A stretch of 64,000 bases of DNA, from positions 1 to 64,000 of the forward strand of contig NZ_QFZL01000002.1 of the NCBI RefSeq assembly GCF_003171655.1, read 5' to 3'. This document shows positions 36,864 to 44,986 of this stretch, one piece after another (the first letter of the stretch is position 1; each line of letters begins with the position of its first letter). The position numbers were made by a program, and so were the translations under genes. The notes below the pieces were generated by a model. That model did not search any database and was not told the origin of the DNA. It saw nothing but the letters and a program-made list of their open reading frames with translations. Source of the DNA: Stakelama portus. GTDB lineage: Bacteria; Pseudomonadota; Alphaproteobacteria; Sphingomonadales; Sphingomonadaceae.

Positions 36864-37349
36864 TTATCCCCGCACGTCCTCTATCTTGTGATATTTTCCA
36901 CCAAAGAACAGTAATGGCAAAGTATCGCGCTCTTTCTCGAGCTGTTCGACTCTCCCTACTACAAGCAGGTGATCGCCGACTTCGTGCACCACCTCCGTCA
37001 CGCAATCGATCCAGGCCAGAACGCCATCGAGAATGGGCTGGCCCCCGGGGCTCGAACGGTGGCTCAGCCCGGCAAACTTGTCGGGTGAACTCGCGGCGAA
37101 ACGCTTGCAATATTCCAGCTGTTCGTGACCCAGCACGCTGACGCAGAAGCGCCCCACTTCTGCGATTCCCTGCCAACTCGACGAGGTTTTCGCCGGGCAG
37201 AAGCCAACCAGGGGCGGATCGAGCGAGATCGAAGAGAACGAACCGACGACCATGGCATGCTTGCGCCCGTCGGAACCTTGCGCGGCGACCACGCAGACGC
37301 CGGTCGGATAGGCCGACAGGACATCGCGAAACTTCCGGGAATCGATCAT
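36864..37349 (-). CDS. flavin reductase (HsaB/FMN_red-type, monooxygenase partner)
   Basis: A 161-residue flavin reductase-like protein. The domain starts at RKFRDVLSAYPTGVCVVAAQ, with the FMN-binding SFSSISLDPPLVGFCPAK and the C-terminal HLLVVGRVEQLE. It supplies reduced FMN or FAD to a separate oxygenase. The only suitable oxygenase in the window is the HsaA-like gene at 10630. The frame is open to 37568; the ATG at 37349 gives the normal length, although its ribosome-binding site is weak. Its A+T-rich upstream core (37544-37561) is similar to the one before the oxygenase. Confidence 0.87.
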   Translation of the reverse strand: MIDSRKFRDVLSAYPTGVCVVAAQGSDGRKHAMVVGSFSSISLDPPLVGFCPAKTSSSWQGIAEVGRFCVSVLGHEQLEYCKRFAASSPDKFAGLSHRSSPGGQPILDGVLAWIDCVTEVVHEVGDHLLVVGRVEQLEKERDTLPLLFFGGKYHKIEDVRG

Positions 37350-37671
37350 CGATTCCACGATCTGGCCGCGATCGGATCGGGCGTCCTCCGGGCGCTTCTC
37401 GCCGCCATCAGACGGGGCCCGGGCAATGAATCGCAGCCAGCTTGTTCGACATTTGCTTCTCCGCCTGATCTGCAGTTGGGCCAGGGCATCGCACCAGGGC
37501 TCGACCTGGTCCCTGACAGCAGAGCATCTCTCACCGGGATCATATTTTATACGGGTAATAAATGACAAGATCGATCTGCGCGGTCAATTCTAGGGTTTCG
37601 GCTGAAGGCCAGGCGCACCCTTCGTGGCTGGTCCGGTTCCTCTCGGACGACGCGGGAAAGGAACGCACAGG
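37350..37671. other. intergenic region between the flavin reductase and leuB
   Basis: About 320 bases at the right boundary of the catabolic island. It contains the A+T-rich core ATTTTATACGGGTAATAA (37544-37561) that on the minus strand lies upstream of the flavin reductase. The rest shows nothing recognisable. Confidence 0.45.
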
Positions 37672-38715
37672 TCAGATCGCCGCCAGCACGGCGTCACCCA
37701 TCTGCGCCGTCGTCAATTTTCCGCCGAGGTCCGGTGTGCGGGCACCGTTTTCCAGCGCCTTCGCCACCGCCGCATCGATCCGGTCGGCCTCCGCCCCCAT
37801 GCCGAGCGAATAGCGCAGCATCATCGCGGCTGACAGAATGGTGGCGAGCGGGTTGGCCTTGCCCTGCCCCGCAATGTCGGGTGCCGAACCGTGAATCGGT
37901 TCGTACAGCCCCTTCTGTTCCGCATCGAGCGAGGCTGACGGCAGCATGCCGATCGATCCGGCACACATCGACGCCAGATCGGACAGGATGTCACCGAACA
38001 GGTTGCCGGTAACGATCACGTCGAACTGCCCGGGATTACGGACCAGCTGCATCGCGGCATTGTCGACATACATATGGCTGAGTTCGACATCGGGAAACTC
38101 GGCCGAAACCTCGATCACGACATCGCGCCACAGCTGCGAGGTTTCGAGCACATTGGCCTTGTCGACCGAACACAGCTTGCCCTTGCGGGCGCGCGCGGTC
38201 TCGAAGCCGACGCGGGCGATGCGGGACACCTCGTCCTCGTCATAGGACATGATGTCATAGCCTTCGCGGCGACCCGTCGCGGTCTTGCGCATGGCCTTTT
38301 CGCCGAAATAGACATCGCCATTGAGCTCGCGCACGATCACCATGTCGATCGCCTGCGCCACTTCGGGGCGCAGTGCCGAAGCGTCGGCCAGTTCCTTGAA
38401 CAGGGTCGCCGGGCGCAGGTTGGCGAACAGCGTCAGCTCCTTGCGCAGGCCCAGGATCGCCTGTTCCGGGCGCAGATGCCGCTCCAGCTTGTCGCACTCG
38501 GGATCGCCGACCGAACCGAACAGGATCGCGTCGGCGCGCCGGGCGATGTCGAGCGTTGCGGGCGGCAGCGGGTGCCCGGCGGCCTTATAGGCCGCGCCGC
38601 CGACCAGGGCGGTTTCATAGCGCAGCTTGTCGCCAACGACCTTGTCGAGCACGCGAACCGCCTCGGCGATGACTTCGGGGCCGATGCCGTCTCCGGGCAG
38701 CAAGGCAATCAACAT
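37672..38715 (-). CDS. leuB: 3-isopropylmalate dehydrogenase
   Basis: Leucine biosynthesis: oxidative decarboxylation of 3-isopropylmalate to 2-oxoisocaproate with NAD. The 347 residues begin with [24 protein letters not shown] and the metal-binding [29 protein letters not shown] are the IPMDH hallmarks. The ATG at 38715 follows GAAGAGGAA. It lies 28 bases after leuD and is the last gene of a six-gene unit that begins with a 2-oxoacid dehydrogenase. Identification is firm. Confidence 0.97.
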   Translation of the reverse strand: MLIALLPGDGIGPEVIAEAVRVLDKVVGDKLRYETALVGGAAYKAAGHPLPPATLDIARRADAILFGSVGDPECDKLERHLRPEQAILGLRKELTLFANLRPATLFKELADASALRPEVAQAIDMVIVRELNGDVYFGEKAMRKTATGRREGYDIMSYDEDEVSRIARVGFETARARKGKLCSVDKANVLETSQLWRDVVIEVSAEFPDVELSHMYVDNAAMQLVRNPGQFDVIVTGNLFGDILSDLASMCAGSIGMLPSASLDAEQKGLYEPIHGSAPDIAGQGKANPLATILSAAMMLRYSLGMGAEADRIDAAVAKALENGARTPDLGGKLTTAQMGDAVLAAI

Positions 38716-38743
38716 GTCGTGTTCCTCTTCGGTGTCGTTTTGT

Positions 38744-39322
38744 TCAAAGCCAGGGTCGATCCGCAGCCATTATCGCTTCGAAAGCAGCAATTTCCGCGTC
38801 CTGCGCCAGCGTCATGCCGACCTCGTCCAGCCCGTTGAGCAGACAATGCTTGCGGAACGGATCGATTTCGAAGGTGAAGCGGTCCTGGAACGGCGTGGTT
38901 ACCGTCTGATTTTCGAGGTCGATGGTGATCGGGTCGGTCTTCGCGACTTCAAGCAGACGGTCGACCACCTCCTGCGGCAGGACCACGGTCAGAATGCCGT
39001 TCTTGAAGGCATTGCCCGAGAAGATGTCCGAGAAGCTGGGCGCGATGATCGCCTTGATTCCCATATCGAGCAGCGCCCATGCGGCATGCTCGCGGCTCGA
39101 CCCGCAACCGAAATTGTCGCCCGCGATCAGGATATTGGCACCGGCATATGCGGGATCGTCGAAGATGTTGCCGGGCTCCGCACGGATCGTCTCGAACGCG
39201 CCCTTGCCCAGCCCCTTGCGAGTGATCGTCTTGAGATATTGCGCCGGGATGATGACGTCGGTGTCGACGTTCTTGAGGCCGAAGGGGATCGCCCTGCCCT
39301 CTACAACGCGGATCGGGTTCAT
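38744..39322 (-). CDS. leuD: 3-isopropylmalate dehydratase small subunit
   Basis: Swivelling-domain subunit of isopropylmalate isomerase, 192 residues. [23 protein letters not shown] and [16 protein letters not shown] are diagnostic. Its ATG overlaps the leuC stop codon (ATGA at 39319-39322), so the two subunits are translationally coupled. The long upstream frame extension is a shadow of leuC. With LeuC it converts 2-isopropylmalate to 3-isopropylmalate. Confidence 0.97.
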   Translation of the reverse strand: MNPIRVVEGRAIPFGLKNVDTDVIIPAQYLKTITRKGLGKGAFETIRAEPGNIFDDPAYAGANILIAGDNFGCGSSREHAAWALLDMGIKAIIAPSFSDIFSGNAFKNGILTVVLPQEVVDRLLEVAKTDPITIDLENQTVTTPFQDRFTFEIDPFRKHCLLNGLDEVGMTLAQDAEIAAFEAIMAADRPWL

Positions 39323-40767
39323 GCGTCGGCTCCCACCGGTTCGAGTTTGCGGACGTCCGCCAGATGGCCGGTCACTGCCGCCGCCGCTGCCATCGCCGGG
39401 CTGACCAGATGGGTGCGCGATCCCGGCCCCTGCCGACCGACGAAGTTGCGGTTGGAGGTCGAGGCGCAGCGTTCGCCCGGCGGCACCTTGTCGGGGTTCA
39501 TCGCAAGGCACATCGAGCAACCCGGCTCGCGCCATTCGAAGCCAGCGTCAATGAAGATGCGGTCGAGCCCCTCTTGCTCAGCCTGACGCTTCACGAGACC
39601 GGAACCCGGCACGATCAGCGCCTGGCTAACGTTGTCAGCGACCTTGCGGCCCTTCACCACCGCTGCGGCAGCGCGCAGATCCTCGATCCGGCTGTTGGTG
39701 CAGCTGCCGATAAAGATGTTCTCGACCGCAATGTCCTCCATCCGCGTGCCGGGGGTCAGCCCCATATAGTCGAGCGACTTTTGCGCTGCGGCCTGCTTGG
39801 ACGGGTCGGCAAAGCTCGCCGGATCGGGCACCACGCCGGTGATCGGCACCACATCCTCGGGGCTGGTCCCCCAGGTCAGCGACGGTGCGATGGCGGCGGC
39901 ATCGATCACGACGACCTTGTCGTAGTTCGCGCCCGCGTCGGTCGGCAGCGTTTTCCACCAGGCCAGCGCCTTGGCCCACTTGTCGCCCTTCGGCGCCATC
40001 GGCCGGCCCTGAAGATAGGCGTAGGTTTTCTCGTCGGGCGCCACCAGCCCGGCGCGCGCGCCTGCTTCGATCGACATGTTGGCGACCGTCAGCCGCCCCT
40101 CGATCGACATCTCGCGAAAGACGTTGCCGGTATATTCGATGACATGGCCGGTGCCCCCGGCCGCGCCGATCACGCCGATAATGTGCAGGATCACATCCTT
40201 GGGCGTCACGCCCTGGCCAAGCACGCCGTCGACGCGCACTTCCATCGTCTTCGAAGGGGTCAGCAGCAGCGTCTGGGTCGCCATGACATGTTCGACCTCG
40301 CTGGTGCCAATCCCGAACGCCAGCGCGCCAAGGCCGCCATGCGCCGAGGTATGGCTGTCCCCGCACACAATCGTCGCGCCGGGCAGCGAGAAGCCCTGCT
40401 CCGGCCCGACGACATGGACGATGCCCTGCTCGGGCGCGACCGCGTCGATATAGCGCACGCCGAACGCGGGCGCGTTCGTTTCCAGTGCTGCGAGCTGCGT
40501 GGCCGACTGGGCATCCGCGATCGGAATGCGACTGCCGTCCGCGTCCACCCGCGCAGTAGTCGGCAGGTTATGGTCAGGTACCGCCAGCATCAGGTCGGGC
40601 CGGCGCAGCTTGCGACCGGCAAGGCGCAAAGCCTCGAAGGCCTGCGCGCTGGTGACCTCATGGATAAGGTGGCGGTCGATATAGATCAGACAGGTGCCAT
40701 CCTCGCGGCGATCGACGACATGCGCGTCCCAGATCTTCTCGTACAGGGTGCGGGGCTTGCTGGTCAT
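39319..40767 (-). CDS. leuC: 3-isopropylmalate dehydratase large subunit
   Basis: Aconitase-family protein of 482 residues with a [4Fe-4S] cluster. The ligand cysteines lie in IGSCTNSR and in [33 protein letters not shown] is a family signature. The ATG at 40767 begins [16 protein letters not shown], the normal start; an upstream TTG extension is rejected. It lies only 14 bases after the E2 stop codon of the upstream dehydrogenase operon, too close for a separate promoter. Confidence 0.97.
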   Translation of the reverse strand: MTSKPRTLYEKIWDAHVVDRREDGTCLIYIDRHLIHEVTSAQAFEALRLAGRKLRRPDLMLAVPDHNLPTTARVDADGSRIPIADAQSATQLAALETNAPAFGVRYIDAVAPEQGIVHVVGPEQGFSLPGATIVCGDSHTSAHGGLGALAFGIGTSEVEHVMATQTLLLTPSKTMEVRVDGVLGQGVTPKDVILHIIGVIGAAGGTGHVIEYTGNVFREMSIEGRLTVANMSIEAGARAGLVAPDEKTYAYLQGRPMAPKGDKWAKALAWWKTLPTDAGANYDKVVVIDAAAIAPSLTWGTSPEDVVPITGVVPDPASFADPSKQAAAQKSLDYMGLTPGTRMEDIAVENIFIGSCTNSRIEDLRAAAAVVKGRKVADNVSQALIVPGSGLVKRQAEQEGLDRIFIDAGFEWREPGCSMCLAMNPDKVPPGERCASTSNRNFVGRQGPGSRTHLVSPAMAAAAAVTGHLADVRKLEPVGADA

Positions 40768-40781
40768 GGGCCGTAATCCAT

Positions 40782-42077
40782 TCAATCAACGAACAACAGC
40801 GCGGGCGTTTCAAGCAGCCGCTTGATCGCCTGAACATAGCTGGCCGCATCCCAGCCATCGACCACGCGGTGGTCGCAGCTGATCGACAGGTTCATCAACT
40901 TGGCGGCGGCGACTTTCCCGTCCCGGAACACCGGCCGTTCCACCACCTTGTTTGGCGCGATGATCGCCACCTCGGGCCGGTTGATCACCGGTGTGGAGGC
41001 AATGCCGCCCATCGGGCCGAGCGAGGTGAGCGTCAGCGTCGAGCCCGACAGTTCCTGCGAGGACGCCTTGCCGCTGCGCGCGGCCTCCGCAAGGCGCACG
41101 ATCTCGCTCGCCAGCTGCCACACATTGCGGCTCTCGGCGTTGCGGATCACCGGCACCATCAGCCCCGCATCGGTCTGGGTCGCCATGCCGAGATGGACCC
41201 CGCCCGAACGAGTGACGATCCCTGCCTCGTCGTCATAGCGGGCGTTGATCATCGGGAAGTCGGGCAGCGTCTTGCAGATCGCAGTGATCAGCAGCGGCAG
41301 CATGGTGAGTTTGGGCTTGGCCCCGCGCGTCGCGTTGAGGTCGGCGCGCAGTTCCTCCAGCCTGGTGACGTCGATCTCGTCGACATAGGTGAAGTGCGGG
41401 ATGGCGCGCTTCGATGCCGCCATGCTCTCGGCGATGCGGCGGCGCATGCCGATCACCCGGACCTGTTCGTCCTGGCGCTGGCCACCGGCAGGGCGATAGC
41501 CGCCGCCGGCATTGTAGCTGAGGAACTGGTCGAGATCGCCGTGGCGCACGCGGCCATCTTCGGCAGGTTTCACCTGCGCCAGATCGATGCCAAGGTCCTG
41601 CGCGCGCTTGCGCACTGCGGGGCTGGCGAGAACTTTCGCCTCGGTCTTCGGTGCGCTCTTTTCGACCGGCTGGTTGGGCGCAGGCTCGGGATCGGCTTCG
41701 TGCGCGTCGTCTGCATCGTTCGCATCGGGGTTTTCGACCTCGATCCGTTCCTCGACCTCGTCATCCTTCGGCGCAGGCGCGGCTTCAGGCTCGGCGGCCT
41801 TGGCGTTGTCCTCGGCCACATCGTCGGGAATTGCGCCCTCGATCTCGATGGTGACGAGCATCGACCCGATCGGGATCGTGTCACCCACCTCGCCCGCGAT
41901 CTCCAGAACCTTGCCCGCGACCGGGCTTTCCATTTCGACGGTCGCCTTGTCGGTCATCATGTCGGCGATCTGCTGGTCTTCCTCGACCATGTCGCCAACC
42001 CTGACGTGCCAGGCGACGATCTCCGCCTCGGCGATGCCTTCGCCAATGTCTGGCAGGTTGAAGGTGAATTTCGCCAT
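40782..42077 (-). CDS. bkdB: dihydrolipoamide acyltransferase, E2 of branched-chain 2-oxoacid dehydrogenase
   Basis: 431 residues in the usual E2 order: lipoyl domain with K44 in MTDKATVEM, an acidic proline/alanine linker (about 90-145), the E3/E1-binding domain ([18 protein letters not shown], about 150-185), and the acyltransferase domain ending with [13 protein letters not shown]. It transfers the branched acyl group to CoA. One lipoyl domain and heterotetrameric E1 neighbours favour the branched-chain type over pyruvate dehydrogenase. The gap to E1beta is 4 bases. No E3 (lpd) gene is present, so E3 comes from elsewhere. Confidence 0.9.
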   Translation of the reverse strand: MAKFTFNLPDIGEGIAEAEIVAWHVRVGDMVEEDQQIADMMTDKATVEMESPVAGKVLEIAGEVGDTIPIGSMLVTIEIEGAIPDDVAEDNAKAAEPEAAPAPKDDEVEERIEVENPDANDADDAHEADPEPAPNQPVEKSAPKTEAKVLASPAVRKRAQDLGIDLAQVKPAEDGRVRHGDLDQFLSYNAGGGYRPAGGQRQDEQVRVIGMRRRIAESMAASKRAIPHFTYVDEIDVTRLEELRADLNATRGAKPKLTMLPLLITAICKTLPDFPMINARYDDEAGIVTRSGGVHLGMATQTDAGLMVPVIRNAESRNVWQLASEIVRLAEAARSGKASSQELSGSTLTLTSLGPMGGIASTPVINRPEVAIIAPNKVVERPVFRDGKVAAAKLMNLSISCDHRVVDGWDAASYVQAIKRLLETPALLFVD

Positions 42078-42081
42078 GAGA

Positions 42082-43095
42082 TCAATCCTGCATCACTGTC
42101 TTGAGCGCGGTGGCAACGCGCTTTGGTCCGGGGAAATAGTCCCATTCGAAGGCATGGGGGTACGGCGTATCCCAGCCCGCCACGCGTTCCACCGCCGCTT
42201 CGAGCCAGTGGAAACACCGCTCCTGCACCAGCGCCGAGAGTTCGCCGCCAAAGCCGCCATAACGCGACGCTTCGTGGAGGATCACGCAGCGCCCGGTCTT
42301 CTTCACGGACTCGACGATCGTATCGATGTCGAGCGGCACGATCGAACGCAGGTCGATCAATTCGGCATCGACGCCGCTGTCCTCGATCCCCGCAAGCGCG
42401 ACATGGACCATGGTGCCGTATGCAAGCACCGTCGCCGCCTCGCCCTCGCGAACAACCGCCGCCTTGCCGAGCGGAACGGTATAATGCCCCTCTGGCACCT
42501 CGGCATCGGCGTGCCCCGCCCAGGACTTTACCTCCTGATCATGGCGGCCATCGAACGGTCCGTTGTAGAGCCGCTTGGGTTCGAGGAAGATCACCGGATC
42601 GTTGCATTCGATCGATGAGATCAGCAGTCCCTTCGCATCATAGGGATTGGACGGAATGACCGTCTTCAGTCCGGTAATGTGCGCGAAGATCGCCTCCGGG
42701 CTCTGGCTGTGGGTCTGCCCGCCGAAGATGCCGCCGCCATAGGGCGACCGCACGGTGATCGGCGCCCAGAATTCGCCCCCGGACCGATAGCGCAGCCGCG
42801 CGGCTTCCGAGACGAGCTGGTCGAACGCGGGCAGGATGTAATCCGCGAACTGGATTTCTGGTACGGGCCGCAGGCCATAGGCGCCCATGCCGATCGCGGT
42901 GGCGATGATGCCGCCTTCTGATATCGGCGCGTCGAAACAGCGCTTGAGCCCATGCTTCTGCTGCAACTTGTCGGTCGCGCGGAACACGCCGCCGAAATAG
43001 CCGACATCTTCGCCGAAAATCAGCACCTTGGGGTCGCGGGCCAGCATCACGTCGAGCGCGGAATTGATCGACTGGATCATGTTCATCGTGGCCAT
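42082..43095 (-). CDS. bkdA2: branched-chain 2-oxoacid dehydrogenase E1 beta
   Basis: Transketolase-pyrimidine-domain subunit, 337 residues. MNMIQSINSALDVMLARDPKV, GEDVGYFGGVFRAT, EIQFADYILPAFDQLVSE and the C-terminal RVAGWDTPYPHAFEWDYFP fit E1beta of branched-chain dehydrogenases. The ATG at 43095 lies 2 bases after the E1alpha stop, with AAGGA inside the upstream gene; the frame's TTG at 43101 is not needed. It forms the alpha2beta2 thiamine-diphosphate E1 with the neighbouring subunit. Confidence 0.93.
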   Translation of the reverse strand: MATMNMIQSINSALDVMLARDPKVLIFGEDVGYFGGVFRATDKLQQKHGLKRCFDAPISEGGIIATAIGMGAYGLRPVPEIQFADYILPAFDQLVSEAARLRYRSGGEFWAPITVRSPYGGGIFGGQTHSQSPEAIFAHITGLKTVIPSNPYDAKGLLISSIECNDPVIFLEPKRLYNGPFDGRHDQEVKSWAGHADAEVPEGHYTVPLGKAAVVREGEAATVLAYGTMVHVALAGIEDSGVDAELIDLRSIVPLDIDTIVESVKKTGRCVILHEASRYGGFGGELSALVQERCFHWLEAAVERVAGWDTPYPHAFEWDYFPGPKRVATALKTVMQD

Positions 43096-43097
43096 GA

Positions 43098-44327
43098 TCA
43101 ATCCTTCGCCTCGCGCAGTTGCTCGACCAGGCGCCAGTCGGGTTCTTCGAAAACGCCCTCGAACATCTGTTCGATCGGCGGTTTGGATTTGCCCAGCGTG
43201 CCGATCTTCTCGGCCTGCTTCACGGCGGCGCGCACGGCGGTGTCGAGTTCGGCGGCCAGCGATGCGTGGCGTTCCTCATCCCACGCGCCAATCGCGATCA
43301 GGTGGCGCTTCAGCCGCTCGACCGGATCGCCCAGCGGCCATGTCGAGGGTTCGTCCGCCGGGCGGTACTTGGTCGGATCGTCCGAGGTCGAGTGGCCCTC
43401 CGCGCGATAGGTGAACAGCTCGATCAGCGTTGCACCGCGGTTGCTGCGCGCCCGTTCCGCCGCCCATTGCGTCGCGGCCCAGACGGCAAGGAAGTCATTG
43501 CCGTCGACCCGCAGGCCCGGGATGCCGTAGCCGATTGCCTTGGCGGCAAAGGTCGTCTCTTCGGCGCCGGCGATCCCGGCGAAGGAGGAGATCGCCCATT
43601 GGTTGTTGGTCACGCACAGCACGACAGGCGCGTGATAGACCGACGCGAAAGTCAGCGCCTCGTGAAAGTCCCCTTCCGCCGTGGTCCCCTCGCCAATATA
43701 AGCCAGCGCAATCTTGTCGTCTTCGGAATAGGCCGACGCCATCGCCCAGCCCACCGCATGGCCGAACCGGCTGCCGACATTGCCCGACAGCGAATAGAAG
43801 CCATAGTCGCGCGCCGAATAGAGGATCGGCAATTGCCGACCCTGCAACGGGTCCTGCGCATTGTTGAAAATCTGGTTCACCAGATCGGTCAGCGGATAGT
43901 CGCGCGCCATCAGCCAGCTGAGGACGCGATAGGTGGGAAAGCTCATGTCGCCGCGATCGAGCGCCAGCGACTGCGCGGCTCCGATCGCCTCTTCGCCGGT
44001 GGATTTCATGTAGAAGCTGGTCTTGCCCTGGCGGTGCGCTCGGAACAGGCGGTCATCGAACGCGCGCGTCAGCATCATCGCGCGCAGCCCCTTGATCATC
44101 GTGTCCGTCGGCAGCCTGGGGTTCCACGGCCCGACGGCACCGTCCTGCTCGTCCAGCACCCGGATCAGCGTGTAGGGCAGATCGCGAAGCTCGTGCTCGG
44201 GCGCGCCGATATCGGGGCACCGCACCGCACCGGCAGCCGGTATCTCGAAATGATCGAAACTGGGTTGCTCGCCCGGCCGCGCATTGGGTTCGGGCACGTA
44301 CAGACTCAGCTTGGCACGGTTTTTCAT
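43098..44327 (-). CDS. bkdA1: branched-chain 2-oxoacid dehydrogenase E1 alpha
   Basis: Thiamine-diphosphate-binding subunit of 409 residues. The TPP motif starts near YIGEGTTAEGDFHEALTFA and ends in NNQWAIS. The phosphorylation-loop region TYRAEGHSTSDDPTKYRP is characteristic of the branched-chain enzyme. It decarboxylates the 2-oxo acids of leucine, isoleucine and valine. It is the first gene of the unit bkdA1-bkdA2-bkdB-leuC-leuD-leuB. A divergent Lrp-type gene is 123 bases away. Confidence 0.94.
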   Translation of the reverse strand: MKNRAKLSLYVPEPNARPGEQPSFDHFEIPAAGAVRCPDIGAPEHELRDLPYTLIRVLDEQDGAVGPWNPRLPTDTMIKGLRAMMLTRAFDDRLFRAHRQGKTSFYMKSTGEEAIGAAQSLALDRGDMSFPTYRVLSWLMARDYPLTDLVNQIFNNAQDPLQGRQLPILYSARDYGFYSLSGNVGSRFGHAVGWAMASAYSEDDKIALAYIGEGTTAEGDFHEALTFASVYHAPVVLCVTNNQWAISSFAGIAGAEETTFAAKAIGYGIPGLRVDGNDFLAVWAATQWAAERARSNRGATLIELFTYRAEGHSTSDDPTKYRPADEPSTWPLGDPVERLKRHLIAIGAWDEERHASLAAELDTAVRAAVKQAEKIGTLGKSKPPIEQMFEGVFEEPDWRLVEQLREAKD

Positions 44328-44371
44328 CGCCTCTCCTCCGCACGAGGGTAGCGGAGCGGAGGGAGGAGAGA

Positions 44372-44439
44372 TTTTTCCTATTTATTCCGGATTTGAAATT
44401 AATTAGGATGATAATTTCATAAAGCCAGGAATTTTAGGA
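44372..44439. promoter_or_regulatory. candidate Lrp-type operator region between bkdA1 and the regulator gene
   Basis: The A+T-rich divergent region has TCCTA (44376-44380) and two TAGGA boxes (44404-44408 and 44435-44439). The segment TCCTATTTATTCCGGATTTG (44376-44395), followed by AAAT, resembles the operator-like site in the ivd promoter. AsnC/Lrp proteins usually bind several such half-sites between their own gene and the target operon. Confidence 0.45.
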
Positions 44440-44450
44440 TAGATTGACGG

Positions 44451-44903
44451 ATGGACGATGCTGACCGACGAATTCTGCGTGCAGTGCAGGCGCATCCCGA
44501 TCTCCCGATCACAGAGCTCGCCGAAAAGGCGGGCCTGTCGCACACGCCGTGCTGGCGCCGTCTGAAGAAGCTGGAAAAGGAAGGCATAATCTCTGGCCGT
44601 GCGATTCTGCTCGACCCGAAAAGTCTGGGGCTCGTCATCAACGTGTTCGCAAATGTGCGGCTGAAGCAGCACGATGAGGAAACGCTCGATGCATTGGAAA
44701 AGGTGGTCCACGTCCATCCGGAAATCGTCGAGGTTTTTTCGATGAGTGGGTCCAGCGACTATGTGCTGCGCGTCGTCGCCAGGAGCGTCGAGGATTATGA
44801 GCGCTTCCTCAAAAAGGTCCTGCTGCACCTCCCGGGTGTCAGCTCGGTCAATTCCAGTTTCGCGCTGAAGACGATCAAGATGACGACGACGCTGCCGGTT
44901 TGA
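44451..44903 (+). CDS. bkdR-like: Lrp/AsnC-family regulator, BkdR-like
   Basis: A 150-residue leucine-responsive regulator. N-terminal helix-turn-helix (DRRILRAVQAHPDLPITELAEKAGL..CWRRLKKLEKEGII) and C-terminal RAM/effector domain (VFSMSGSSDYVLRVVARSVEDYERF). In other bacteria a gene in this position, BkdR, activates the branched-chain dehydrogenase operon in response to branched-chain amino acids. Its control of leuCDB through the same operon is inferred. The ATG at 44451 is the family start. Confidence 0.88.
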   Translation: MDDADRRILRAVQAHPDLPITELAEKAGLSHTPCWRRLKKLEKEGIISGRAILLDPKSLGLVINVFANVRLKQHDEETLDALEKVVHVHPEIVEVFSMSGSSDYVLRVVARSVEDYERFLKKVLLHLPGVSSVNSSFALKTIKMTTTLPV

Positions 44904-44986
44904 CAGCCGGCACTCGCCCGCTGGACGCGATGGATCGGATCTTTCGATTGCCGGCCAGCGGGAAATTACCGGCCAGCGGCCGCGCG

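Noticed and set aside
36864-37568. N-terminal extension of the flavin reductase to 37568
   Set aside because: The extra 73 residues are not part of the family and lack a ribosome-binding site.
40782-44327. Pyruvate or acetoin dehydrogenase instead of the branched-chain complex
   Set aside because: The E1alpha loop, single lipoyl domain, Lrp-type neighbour and leucine-gene context favour the branched-chain type; other oxoacids cannot be fully excluded.
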